Shown here: one piece after another, positions 1-7,403 of the stretch
Position numbering within the stretch: the stretch's first letter is position 1
Layout: every line of letters begins with the position of its first letter
Origin: an uncultured Lachnospiraceae bacterium
GTDB lineage: Bacteria; Bacillota_A; Clostridia; Lachnospirales; Lachnospiraceae
Direction: 5' to 3'
NCBI GenBank assembly: GCA_900555005.1
Contig: USJM01000029.1
Span: 1-13,360 of the forward strand
DNA length: 13,360 nucleotides
Program-made: the position numbers and the translations under genes
The notes under the pieces: generated by a model
Told to the model about the DNA's origin: nothing
Seen by the model: the letters and a program-made list of their open reading frames with translations, nothing else
The model's database searches: none

Positions 1-471
1 GACATAGCGGCCATTGAGCCAGAGCGCAAAGCCGGACTCCACGCCCTGGAAGGAAATCCGGACACTGTCCTGCTTCCAGCCATCCGGAAGTCTGAAGGTC
101 CGGACATATTGTCCGACAGGGTTGTGCCGCTCCGGAATCTGTCCGGGTTCAATCGGCTCCAGTCCGTCCCAGGGATACTGTGTGTTGACATAAGCCGGCC
201 TGTCATAGCCCTCCATCTGCATGTTGGACGGAACAGGAATTTCCGCCCAGCCGCTTACATCAAAGTCATCTTTCCAGAATCCATCCGGCGCACTGCGGTA
301 ATTCTCAGCATAATGAAACCGCCACATCCCATTCAGTGAACGCCTGAGACTTGTCTGCATATTCTCGTGCCTGTCCTTCGGTGCAAACGGAATATGGTCC
401 GAGTGAGGCGGCAGCGTGTTCTGCGCATAGATCTGTGGATCCTTTACAATTCTGTAATCAAATTCAGTCAT
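1..471 (-). CDS. lacZ: beta-galactosidase, GH2 family, N-terminal part (runs off the window)
   Basis: This hydrolyses terminal beta-D-galactosides such as lactose or galacto-oligosaccharides in the cytoplasm. Only the first 157 residues are in the window, and they are free of stops. They match the N-terminal jelly-roll sugar-binding domain of LacZ-type GH2 enzymes: LNGMWRFHYAENY near residues 46-58, VPSNMQMEGYDRPAYVNTQYP at 80-100 and FQGVESGFALWLNGRYV at 141-157. Asn96 in YVNTQYP aligns with the Asn of the E. coli LacZ YTNVTYP motif that lines the active site. The two catalytic glutamates lie beyond the window edge. The start is an ATG preceded by AGGAGA with good spacing. The gene follows two sugar ABC permeases on the same strand, so it probably processes what they import. 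The GH2 family and LacZ-like subfamily are clear; the true substrate is inferred. Confidence 0.9.
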   Translation of the reverse strand, partial: MTEFDYRIVKDPQIYAQNTLPPHSDHIPFAPKDRHENMQTSLRRSLNGMWRFHYAENYRSAPDGFWKDDFDVSGWAEIPVPSNMQMEGYDRPAYVNTQYPWDGLEPIEPGQIPERHNPVGQYVRTFRLPDGWKQDSVRISFQGVESGFALWLNGRYV

Positions 472-500
472 TGATGTCTCTCCTATAAAGCTGCGGTAAT

Positions 501-536
501 CTGAAAAGCGCAGGTTCAGATCTGATATCTGACCTG
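501..536 (-). terminator. hairpin followed by CGCTTTTCAG, just upstream of lacZ
   Basis: On the minus strand CAGGTCAGAT pairs with ATCTGAACCTG (one bulged A, loop of about 5). The stem is followed by CGCTTTTC. It lies about 40 bases before the lacZ start and downstream of the permease genes. The T-run is short, so it is more likely a partial terminator or an mRNA-stabilising stem between permease and lacZ than a full stop. It shares its 3' tail with the neighbouring hairpin at 566-619. Confidence 0.4.
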
Positions 537-565
537 ATTCACTGGTTCTGCAAGGCTGTCTTTAC

Positions 566-619
566 CTGAAAAGCGCAGGAGCCTGTCTGGCCCCCGCGCT
601 TTCGGATCCGCGCTCCTGC
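566..619 (-). terminator. second hairpin with the same CCTGCGCTTTTCAG tail, after the permease genes
   Basis: On the minus strand GCAGGAGC pairs perfectly with GCTCCTGC across a 29-base loop that holds a small CGCG/CGCG inner stem. It is followed by GCTTTTCAG. It begins about 50 bases after the permease stop. The 14-base tail CCTGCGCTTTTCAG is identical to the one after the hairpin at 511-536. It is a plausible weak terminator or attenuator between the transporter genes and lacZ. Confidence 0.4.
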
Positions 620-669
620 CATCCGTTCTGTCTGTCAGTGCCAGGCACCGTGCATGCCTTTCTGCCCTG

Positions 670-1508
670 TTACTTGACAGAACCTGTAATGCCCTCGGCA
701 AACTGCTTCTGAAGCACAAAGAACACGATCATTGTCGGCAGGGAGCAGAACAGGACGCCCATCATCAGCATACCATAGTCCACCGTATAGCCGCTTGACA
801 GATTTGCAATCAGCATTGGCATATTCTCTGCGCGGTTGTCCAGCATGACAACCTTCGGCCACAGATATGCATTCCAGGCATTCATAAATGTCACGACCGC
901 TGCTGCCGCGTAGGTTGATCTCATGATCGGCATATACTGTCTGAAGAAGATGCCGATCTCTGTCTGGCCGTCAAGCCTTGCGGCTTCCAGAATCGCAGGC
1001 GGAAAATTCCTGGAATTCTGCCGGAACATCATGATCATGAACGGTGTCGCAACCTGCGGCAGGATGAATCCCCAGACAGAGTTCAGAAGCTTCAGCCTTG
1101 AAATCAGAACAAACAGTGGAATCATCGTCGCGACGCCCGGAATCATCATCGCCAGAAGCAGGAAGGCAAACAGCCTGTCCTTGGCTCTGTCTGCATACAG
1201 TTCAAATCCAAACCCTGCAAGTGAGCAGACAAAGAGGCAGAAGATTGTCTGGAAGATGGCGTAGAGGAAAGAATTTCCCATCGCCCTCCAGAGCGGCTGC
1301 GCCGCCATCAGATTCTTCAGGTTTTCAGCTGCGGGAGGCCGAACCAGACCTTCCCCCGTGCCACCTCGACCGTCGTGTTTGTCGCTGCTGTCACCATCCA
1401 GTACAGCGGGAATACCGAGAACAGGCACCATATAATCAGAAAGATGTAAGAGGGAATCAGCCTCCGCTGAATACTCCCCATGGTTTTTCTCTTCTTGGAC
1501 TTATTCAC
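670..1508 (-). CDS. sugar ABC transporter permease, MalG type (one frameshift)
   Basis: This is the second inner-membrane permease of a CUT1-type carbohydrate importer. The N-terminal part reads in one frame (1508 to about 1335; IPSYIFLIIWCLFSVFPLYW is the first membrane helix) and the rest in another (about 1335 to 670). Adding one base to the CCC run at plus-strand 1333-1335 joins WFGLP to AAENLKNLM and gives 279 residues, the usual MalG length. The MalG-type EAA loop (EAARLDGQTEIGIFFR, about residues 175-190), which contacts the ATPase, is intact, and about six helices are visible. The start is uncertain: GTG at 1508 follows AGGTGA and overlaps the end of the upstream permease gene; GTG at 1517 and ATG at 1481 are alternatives. 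The break is probably a sequencing deletion, but a real pseudogene cannot be excluded. No ATPase gene accompanies the operon. Confidence 0.85.
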
Positions 1509-2391
1509 GTTTGTCACCTGCTTTCATGCTGATCGCAGCGAGAATTGCGACCAGAATCAGAACAACGAAGGACATCGCAGAGGCATAGCCGAACTTCCCG
1601 ACGCCCTGCCCGAAGGACATATTGTATATATAGTGGGACATCGTGATCGTACTGTTTGCCGGTCCTCCATTTGTCAGGTTGACAGATTCATCAAACAGCT
1701 GGAGTGTTCCGTTGATGGACATGATGGTCGTCATGACAATGACCGGCCGCAGAAGCGGTACCGTAATGGACCAGAATGTCTTCCAGCTCGAAGCCCCGTC
1801 AATCTTGGCCGCCTCATAGACCTGGTAATCGATGGTCTGCAGCCCAGCCAGGAAAAAGACCATGTTGTAGCCGGTCCACCTCCAGATCAGTGCCAGGATG
1901 ATGACAAACTTGGCTGTCCCGGCCTTGCCGAGCCAGTTGATGTTTTCATTGATGATATGGAGATTCATCAGGACCTTGTTGACAAGTCCCTGTGTTGCGA
2001 AGAGCGATTTGAAGATCAGCGCGTAGGATACGAGGGAGGTTGCACAGGGAAGGAAAACCATTGTGCGGAACAACCCTCTGCACTTCAGCTGTCTGTTGTT
2101 CAGAATCTGGGCAAGCAGCATCGCCAGCACCAGCATGATCGGAACCTGAATGATCAAGTAGAAAAAGGTGTTTCCCATTGCGGTCTGAAAGATTTTATCC
2201 TTCAGAATTCTGGCGTAGTTGTTGTACCACGGATCCGCCCATACCATCCTGGTACTCGGTCCTTTTTTGAACGACGTGATCAGAGCCTGCAGCATCGGCC
2301 AGAAGCTCATGATCAGAATCATGATTGTCGCCGGGAGCAGGAACAGCCAGCCTGCCCGGTCCTGCTTTGCTTTCAGTGAAGCGTGTCTCAC
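1501..2391 (-). CDS. sugar ABC transporter permease, MalF type
   Basis: This is the first inner-membrane permease of the CUT1 importer, 296 residues and intact. It has an N-terminal helix (WLFLLPATIMILIMSFWPML, about residues 15-34), several further helices, and the EAA loop YEAAKIDGASSWKTFWSITV at about 192-211, which docks on the ATPase. The NLTNGGP stretch before the last helix is typical of MalF/UgpA-like permeases. The start is GTG, with a strong GGAGGGG five bases upstream. The gene sits between the solute-binding protein gene and the MalG-type permease, whose start overlaps its 3' end by a few bases, which suggests translational coupling. It is membrane-located and pairs with the next gene to form the pore. 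The substrate cannot be read from the permease itself; the downstream lacZ suggests a beta-galactoside. Confidence 0.92.
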   Translation of the reverse strand: MRHASLKAKQDRAGWLFLLPATIMILIMSFWPMLQALITSFKKGPSTRMVWADPWYNNYARILKDKIFQTAMGNTFFYLIIQVPIMLVLAMLLAQILNNRQLKCRGLFRTMVFLPCATSLVSYALIFKSLFATQGLVNKVLMNLHIINENINWLGKAGTAKFVIILALIWRWTGYNMVFFLAGLQTIDYQVYEAAKIDGASSWKTFWSITVPLLRPVIVMTTIMSINGTLQLFDESVNLTNGGPANSTITMSHYIYNMSFGQGVGKFGYASAMSFVVLILVAILAAISMKAGDKRE

Positions 2392-2434
2392 GTTTTCCCC
2401 TCCTCGTTCTTCCGGATTGTTCCCTCATCAGGAA

Positions 2435-2465
2435 GAGGCGGAGATCTGGTTGCTCTCTCCGCCTC
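2435..2465 (-). promoter_or_regulatory. 10-bp intercistronic hairpin between binding-protein and permease genes
   Basis: GAGGCGGAGA (2435-2444) and TCTCCGCCTC (2456-2465) are perfectly complementary with an 11-base loop. No T-run follows on the minus strand, so this is not a classical terminator. Stems in this position, 66 bases after the binding-protein stop, commonly protect the upstream mRNA from 3' decay and so keep the binding protein in excess over the permeases. That role is inferred from position. Confidence 0.55.
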
Positions 2466-2530
2466 CCTCGACTTCTCTGATGTTTTTCCGGTCACAGCAC
2501 GGGCTCTGCCGTCTGTGTCCTCCGGGTTTC

Positions 2531-3877
2531 TCAGCCTTCCATCTCAAACTTCAGCTGTTCTTCCGCATCCGAAAGAGCTGCCTTCACGCCGTCCTCAGAG
2601 GAATCCTGCGCCTCAACAAGGTTCTGGATCGCTGTTCCGACGTAGTTTCTTGCCTGATAGTGATAATCAGACTGCTCAACCGGCTTGACCTTTGATCCCA
2701 TCTCAACGATCTTGGTGTAGATCGGCTGATCGTTGAAGAATGCAACACCCTTCTGATAGACATCGGAAGCGCCTGCCTTCAGAGAGCAGGTGATCACACC
2801 GCCGTTCTGAAGAGCTGCGTCGTATGTCTCAGTGGAGCCTGCCAGGAATGTCTTTGCAAGGAAATCTGTAGCAAGGTCCGGCTTGCTGCAGTTTGCCGTG
2901 ATATACAGGGAGGACCCGCCGTTGGAAGCATAACCTTCACCGCCTTCCAGTGTCGGAAGAGAAGTGATCTCCCACTTGCCGGAGTTTTCCGCAACCTGCT
3001 CGATCGTCGGGATAATCCAGTTTCCGTTCATGACACCTGCAACCATATCGCCCATGATGGCCTGGTCCGTGTAATCGGTCCAGGAGTCTGCCAGATACAG
3101 TATCTTCTCGTCAGCCATCTCCACCAGCTTGGAGATAATCTGCACGTACTTGTCATTCTCTGCAAAGGTCGGCTCACCGTCCGTAAACTGAGACTCGCCC
3201 TCTGCCTGAAGCATCATATACGGAAGGTCATTGCCGGAACCGTCCATGCAGAGCAGATACTTGCCGGTCTTCTCCTGGACCGCCTTGCCGACTTCTATGA
3301 ATTTATCCCACGTGCAGCCCGTCATGTCATCGATGGAGTAGCCCGCCTCCTTCAGAAGGTCCGTGCGATATGCCATCACCGCAGTTCCATTGTCGACCGG
3401 AGCCCCGTAGTGAACATCGTCGATTGTGCTGAAGGAAAGCTTCTCAGATCCGAAATCATCCCAGTCCACGTCCTTGGCACCGGAGAGATCCTGCCATGCA
3501 TCCGGGTAGTTGGTATGGAACTGCTGGAAGTAGTGATCCTGGAACAGAACGATATCCGGCAGCGTGCTGTAATCACCGGCATTGGCTGCCAGCGTGACAG
3601 CGTTCTCCACATCGGAGGAGCCCGACTGAGTGATCACATTCAGTTTAAAATCCGGGTCCACGTTCTTCTGATAATCCGCCTCAGCAGCCTTCAGCGCCGG
3701 AATATTGAAGTTTGCATCCCACGCATAGACGGAAAGGGTATGCTCATCCTCCCCCGCAACATTGGCAGTCGGAGCCTCGGTCGATGCCTCAGTCTCTCCC
3801 GCAATCGCAGGTACCGGCATCAGCATGGATGCTGCCATCGCCGAAGCAAGCAGGACAGATACAGTTTTCTTCTTCAT
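2531..3877 (-). CDS. extracellular sugar-binding protein of the ABC importer
   Basis: This captures the sugar outside the membrane and delivers it to the two permeases encoded downstream. It is 448 residues, intact, and of the family 1 (MalE-like) solute-binding type: LSVYAWDANFN starts the mature fold, and PDIVLFQDHYFQQF, YGAPVDNGTAVMAYRTDLLKEAG and GVMNGNWIIP are family-like stretches. The N-terminus has KKK, a hydrophobic core and an AIA-GE signal peptidase I site after about residue 26. There is no cysteine, so no lipobox, which is unusual for a Gram-positive binding protein. I place the start at the ATG of MKKKTV because GGAGG lies just before it; an ATG five codons further upstream would put that GGAGG inside the gene. 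It lies downstream of the araC gene, separated by a conspicuous inverted repeat. The substrate is unknown. Confidence 0.9.
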   Translation of the reverse strand: MKKKTVSVLLASAMAASMLMPVPAIAGETEASTEAPTANVAGEDEHTLSVYAWDANFNIPALKAAEADYQKNVDPDFKLNVITQSGSSDVENAVTLAANAGDYSTLPDIVLFQDHYFQQFHTNYPDAWQDLSGAKDVDWDDFGSEKLSFSTIDDVHYGAPVDNGTAVMAYRTDLLKEAGYSIDDMTGCTWDKFIEVGKAVQEKTGKYLLCMDGSGNDLPYMMLQAEGESQFTDGEPTFAENDKYVQIISKLVEMADEKILYLADSWTDYTDQAIMGDMVAGVMNGNWIIPTIEQVAENSGKWEITSLPTLEGGEGYASNGGSSLYITANCSKPDLATDFLAKTFLAGSTETYDAALQNGGVITCSLKAGASDVYQKGVAFFNDQPIYTKIVEMGSKVKPVEQSDYHYQARNYVGTAIQNLVEAQDSSEDGVKAALSDAEEQLKFEMEG

Positions 3878-3952
3878 GTCATTTCCTCCCATTCAACCCT
3901 TCTCAATTTGTTCCGCTACCCGGAACTGTTGATCCCTTGTACACAAGTTGTT

Positions 3953-3981
3953 TAAATATGTGTGATGATTTTCGACTAAAA
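3953..3981 (-). promoter_or_regulatory. candidate promoter of the sugar transport operon (weak match)
   Basis: On the minus strand TATTTA (3953-3958) is a possible -10 and TTTTAG (3976-3981) a poor -35, 17 bases apart. The -35 overlaps the proximal arm of the inverted repeat at 3978-3992, as expected for a promoter that needs an activator. The predicted leader of about 70 bases holds a small hairpin, GTTCCG/CGGAAC, at 3910-3926. This is a positional guess only. Confidence 0.3.
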
Positions 3982-4045
3982 AATGCGCATATTCGACCAT
4001 TTACGTCAGATTCACCGATTCAATGGTTTCATATGCGCATTTTTT
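3978..4045. repeat. 15-bp perfect inverted repeat between araC and the binding-protein gene
   Basis: AAAAAATGCGCATAT (3978-3992) and ATATGCGCATTTTTT (4031-4045) are exact reverse complements, 53 bp centre to centre. Each arm contains the self-palindrome ATGCGCAT. An inner ACCATT/AATGGT pairing extends the fold. Two readings fit. It may be a terminator for the araC gene, which stops 25 bases away, with A-run and T-run on either side so that it works in both directions. Or the arms may be a pair of operator sites for the AraC-type regulator, spaced about five helical turns apart at roughly -40 and -92 of the candidate promoter. Confidence 0.75.
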
Positions 4046-4070
4046 GATGATTATCACAAGTTATTATGAC

Positions 4071-4994
4071 TTACCAGCCTTTTCGGATCGCCACATTGAC
4101 CTCCAGCAGGCGGCTCTCATAGTTTTTCGGATCCTTCTTCCACTGGTACGGCGTCACCCCCAGCACATTGCGGAAATTCCGGTCCAGCGTGGAGACGGTC
4201 TGAAACCCGCTCTTTACTGCGACAGCTGTCATCGGCTCATCACAGCTTTTCATCAGCTCACAGGCATGGATGACCCGGATCATGTTCAGATACTCGCCCG
4301 GCGAGATACTGAAGGATTCCGAGAACAGTCTCCGGAAATGCGTTTCCGAGATGCTGCACGCCTTTGCGAGATCATCAATCCGGATGTGCTCGGCATAGTG
4401 GCTGTCCATGTACCGCAGTGCATTCTGGATCTGAGTGCGGCCGCCGTTTTTTTCAGCCCGTCCTTCCTCGCTGCTACAGATCCGAAGCAGTTCAAAAAGC
4501 AGAGCTGTCATCAGGCCGTGAACCCGCTCGATGTAATACCGCTCCTTTCTCCGCATCTCATCCATGACCAGATTCGCGATATCCGTCAGCGCTGTGAATG
4601 CCCCCACATCCTCGAAAAGGGCCCCGGAGCCGAGCGCAGTCATGCATCTGCTGATCTGAAGCCTGTTCTCTCCAAAAACGCTTCCAAGAATGGTCTTCGG
4701 ATCAAAAAACAGGTATTCCCATGCTGACTTCGTTCCCTCCGTGCTGGTCGTCGTGTGCGGATAATTCTCGGGAATCAGGGAGATCATTCCCGGATGGTAT
4801 GGACAGATTTTTCTGTCCAGGACAAGCACCCCTGTCCCCTCTCTGCAGATTCCGAGCTCGAACAGATTGTGAAAATGGAGATACCCGATGCCCTCACCGT
4901 AGGCGCGCACCCATTCCTGACCAAGAAGCGCCAGCACCCACTCCTTCTGCGGAACATCGTAGTACCGCATCTCAACATAGCCCTTTTTCTTCAT
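4071..4994 (-). CDS. AraC-family transcriptional regulator with N-terminal cupin sensor
   Basis: This is a cytoplasmic DNA-binding regulator, probably a sugar-responsive activator of the transporter and lacZ genes just downstream. It is 307 residues. Residues ~20-100 form an AraC-type cupin (YLHFHNLFELGICREGTG, with the HFH pair at 40-42; PGMISLIPENYPH at 68-80). Residues ~190-290 hold two helix-turn-helix units: IDDLAKACSISETHFRRLF at 206-224, and the second, from AVAVKSGFQTVSTLDRNF to VLGVTPYQWKK, at 258-287. The start at MKKKGY follows GAGGAAG; an in-frame upstream extension reaches into the preceding gene and lacks a better site. It lies 61 bases after the LTA-synthase-like gene, on the same strand. 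The ligand is not predictable; the context suggests an oligosaccharide or a galactoside. Confidence 0.92.
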   Translation of the reverse strand: MKKKGYVEMRYYDVPQKEWVLALLGQEWVRAYGEGIGYLHFHNLFELGICREGTGVLVLDRKICPYHPGMISLIPENYPHTTTSTEGTKSAWEYLFFDPKTILGSVFGENRLQISRCMTALGSGALFEDVGAFTALTDIANLVMDEMRRKERYYIERVHGLMTALLFELLRICSSEEGRAEKNGGRTQIQNALRYMDSHYAEHIRIDDLAKACSISETHFRRLFSESFSISPGEYLNMIRVIHACELMKSCDEPMTAVAVKSGFQTVSTLDRNFRNVLGVTPYQWKKDPKNYESRLLEVNVAIRKGW

Positions 4995-5055
4995 ACCGGG
5001 AACTTCCTCATATGCCTGCCTAGTCCTTCTCCCACAGCCCCTCCACCGGCCTGCC

Positions 5056-7347
5056 TCAGCCAGCTGCATCCTTCAGAAGCTCTGTCTGCTTCTGTAGTGA
5101 GCTGAGGACCTGTGTGTCTGCCGGTTCGGCGAACAGCGGGTCTACCCGATGCCGGACATCAACCAGATGGTTATAGGCCAGTATGTTGTACGCATTCACC
5201 GCATCCTTGTTCTGTGCATCGCTGCTCAGGTCCTTCCAGTCGTGGTAGGTTCCGTCCGCGTCTATATAAGTGTTCGCGCAGATCACTGGAATCTGCTTCT
5301 GAAGCTGTGTCAGAAACTGCTGATAGTCTGTCATCGGAAGTCCTGCTTCCTTCATGATATAAGCTGCCAGATAATTCACGCTCATCAGATTCACCGACTG
5401 ATCCTTGCCGATCCCCATATTGTTCCAGATAAAGAACGGAACCTGATAATGCTTCTGGACCTCCTCAAGATCTGTTGTATTCGAGTCATAGCCTGTCAGT
5501 CCATCAATCACATCTGTCACATAATCGCTGGGCTCATGGTCCCCGAACGTCACGATGATCGTCGGCTCGGTGACATTCTGCTCAAACCATGTGATCAGCT
5601 TCTGATATGCCTCGTCCGACTTTTTAATCAGCGTCAGATACCGTTCTGCCGCGATTGTATTCGCATTCTCATATGGAAGGCCGGTCAGTGTCAGTTCCTG
5701 TGTGAAGCCGTTGTCTGTCGCCGGGTTCGCCATGTAGCCGGAGTGATTCTGCATGGTGACCTCGAAGATGAATTTCTTCTGATTCCCCTTGTTCTGGAAT
5801 TCCTCTATAATTTTGTCGAACGCAGACTCATCGCTGACGAACTTCCGGATCGTCTTCGCTCCAGTGAAATAGTCGATATCCTTGAACTCGTCAAAGCCGA
5901 GCAGCGGATACACCCGCTCCCTGTCCCAGCCACTTCCAAGATAGGGATGAAGACCTTCCGTTGAGTATCCGAGCGAGCCAAGGTAAGAGGCGAGTGTCGG
6001 TATTTTTGAGGAAATGTACTGCTGGTACACAACGCTTCCCTGGGGCAGGAATGCCATCGAATCGCCCGACAGGAATTCGTACTCTGTGTTCGCCGTGTTG
6101 CCGCCCTTGACAGAAACCATCAGATGGCCGCCTGTATACTGGTCCATCATGCTGTGGAAGAAGGGCATGTAGTCCTCCGACGTCTCGAAGTTTCCAATCA
6201 CAGAAAGATCCGAGAACGCCTCGTTCATGATGACGATGATATTCGGAGCCTGGCTGAGATCAAAGTCTGACTTCTCCGCCGAGCTTTTACCGTCTCCAGT
6301 GGAAGCCGTCTGCTGCTCTTCCGTCTCCGTCTGACTCAGCGCAGGCTGCACATCCGCTGCCAGCGCTTTCAGAGTCGTGCCTTGAAGCGCTGTATCTTCC
6401 TCCTGGGCACTCTCATTCTTGTCCGGGTAATCGATCTGATCATACTCCGTCTCTGTCTCCTTGATTTGTCCCTCGATCTCTTTCACCTTCGACACCGAAT
6501 ACCCATCCGGCTTGTTGATATGGATCAGGTTCAGGTTTGCCAGATACGCGACCAGAAGACCGTTTTTCCTGTAGCGAACATTCGGTGTGAACAGGGTTGT
6601 ATCCATTCCCCAGAATGTCTTTACATCCTCATTCTGGATGGAATTTGTCAGCAGGATCAGGGACAGGACGGCTGCCGCCAGGAGCGGAAAACGGACTCGT
6701 TTCAAACGAATCCGGCCCCTCATCTTTCCAGTTCCAAGCATTACAAATGCAAAGCCGAACGTGGAAAACAGCATATGCCAGTAGATGACATAGTCATAGT
6801 TAGACGCAACGTTGCCCGCCGTTCTGAGCGACAGAATATCCCATGGAACAATCGGACTTCCCCGGAACTTCACAACATAAAAATTGATGATGCTCAGCGC
6901 CATAAAAACGGCGGATGCTGCACTGTAGCCCCAGCTGATGCTTCCGATCAGGAACGTGAAGGCAAGAAAGATCAGGTAGTAGAAGATCAGATTCAGATAG
7001 ATCATCTTGTAGGGTGGCTGTGCCGTCTCATAGGACAGCGCTGCCCCGACATGCCAGAATCCCGTGTCATAGGACTGAACGAGCACAAAGGCCACGAAGG
7101 GGACTGAGACAGAAAGCGAGACATCATAGATGATCTGAAACAGACGGCTTTTCGGAAGTCCTGCGTACAGAAACAGTCCCAGCAGGAACGACAGAAGGAC
7201 GGAGACCGGAAAATACCAGCCCTCCGATCTCTGCTCCGCCTCATGGGCCAGAAACGACAATATCAGAAATAAACCCGTCAGAATCACTGCCCTGATCAGG
7301 GCTCCTTTTTTCAGCCGGCCCTTGCCGGCTTGCTGCTGCTGATTCAC
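5056..7347 (-). CDS. LTA-synthase-family membrane sulfatase (phosphoglycerol transferase-like)
   Basis: This probably transfers glycerol phosphate, or a similar group, onto a cell-envelope polymer on the outer face of the membrane. Numbering from an ATG at 7359, it has several N-terminal helices (about 22-240), an acidic Ser/Thr/Gln-rich linker (about 290-368), and an alkaline-phosphatase-fold domain from APNIIVIMNEAFSDL onward. The family's active-site pattern is visible: Glu380 (MNEAFSD), a candidate nucleophile Thr422 (GGNTANTEYEFLSG), the GWDRERVYP loop at 477-485, His539 (MQNHSGY) and Asp607/His608 (FGDHEPS). I prefer the GTG at 7347 because GGAGG lies five bases before it; the ATG at 7359 would put that GGAGG inside the gene. 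Length (763-767 aa) is longer than S. aureus LtaS (about 646), mainly through the linker and C-terminus. The acceptor is unknown; it could modify teichoic acid or another glycan. Confidence 0.88.
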   Translation of the reverse strand: MNQQQQAGKGRLKKGALIRAVILTGLFLILSFLAHEAEQRSEGWYFPVSVLLSFLLGLFLYAGLPKSRLFQIIYDVSLSVSVPFVAFVLVQSYDTGFWHVGAALSYETAQPPYKMIYLNLIFYYLIFLAFTFLIGSISWGYSAASAVFMALSIINFYVVKFRGSPIVPWDILSLRTAGNVASNYDYVIYWHMLFSTFGFAFVMLGTGKMRGRIRLKRVRFPLLAAAVLSLILLTNSIQNEDVKTFWGMDTTLFTPNVRYRKNGLLVAYLANLNLIHINKPDGYSVSKVKEIEGQIKETETEYDQIDYPDKNESAQEEDTALQGTTLKALAADVQPALSQTETEEQQTASTGDGKSSAEKSDFDLSQAPNIIVIMNEAFSDLSVIGNFETSEDYMPFFHSMMDQYTGGHLMVSVKGGNTANTEYEFLSGDSMAFLPQGSVVYQQYISSKIPTLASYLGSLGYSTEGLHPYLGSGWDRERVYPLLGFDEFKDIDYFTGAKTIRKFVSDESAFDKIIEEFQNKGNQKKFIFEVTMQNHSGYMANPATDNGFTQELTLTGLPYENANTIAAERYLTLIKKSDEAYQKLITWFEQNVTEPTIIVTFGDHEPSDYVTDVIDGLTGYDSNTTDLEEVQKHYQVPFFIWNNMGIGKDQSVNLMSVNYLAAYIMKEAGLPMTDYQQFLTQLQKQIPVICANTYIDADGTYHDWKDLSSDAQNKDAVNAYNILAYNHLVDVRHRVDPLFAEPADTQVLSSLQKQTELLKDAAG

Positions 7348-7403
7348 AATAGCCTCCATTTCATCTCTGCGTCCGTATCTTCATGCTGCTCTCTGCGGGC
7401 TGC

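Noticed and set aside
1480..2379. 299-codon open frame on the plus strand
   Set aside because: It lies entirely antisense to the MalF-type permease gene, has a low-complexity His/Gln/Asp-rich translation, and no binding site. It is a shadow of codon bias on the other strand.
3921..3950. CTTGT/ACAAG near-palindrome in the binding-protein leader as an operator
   Set aside because: The arms are only 5 bp and the centre is not symmetric; this is expected by chance in a region of this size.
6382..7107. 241-codon plus-strand open frame
   Set aside because: It is antisense to the membrane and linker part of the LTA-synthase-like gene, whose domains and catalytic residues are unambiguous.
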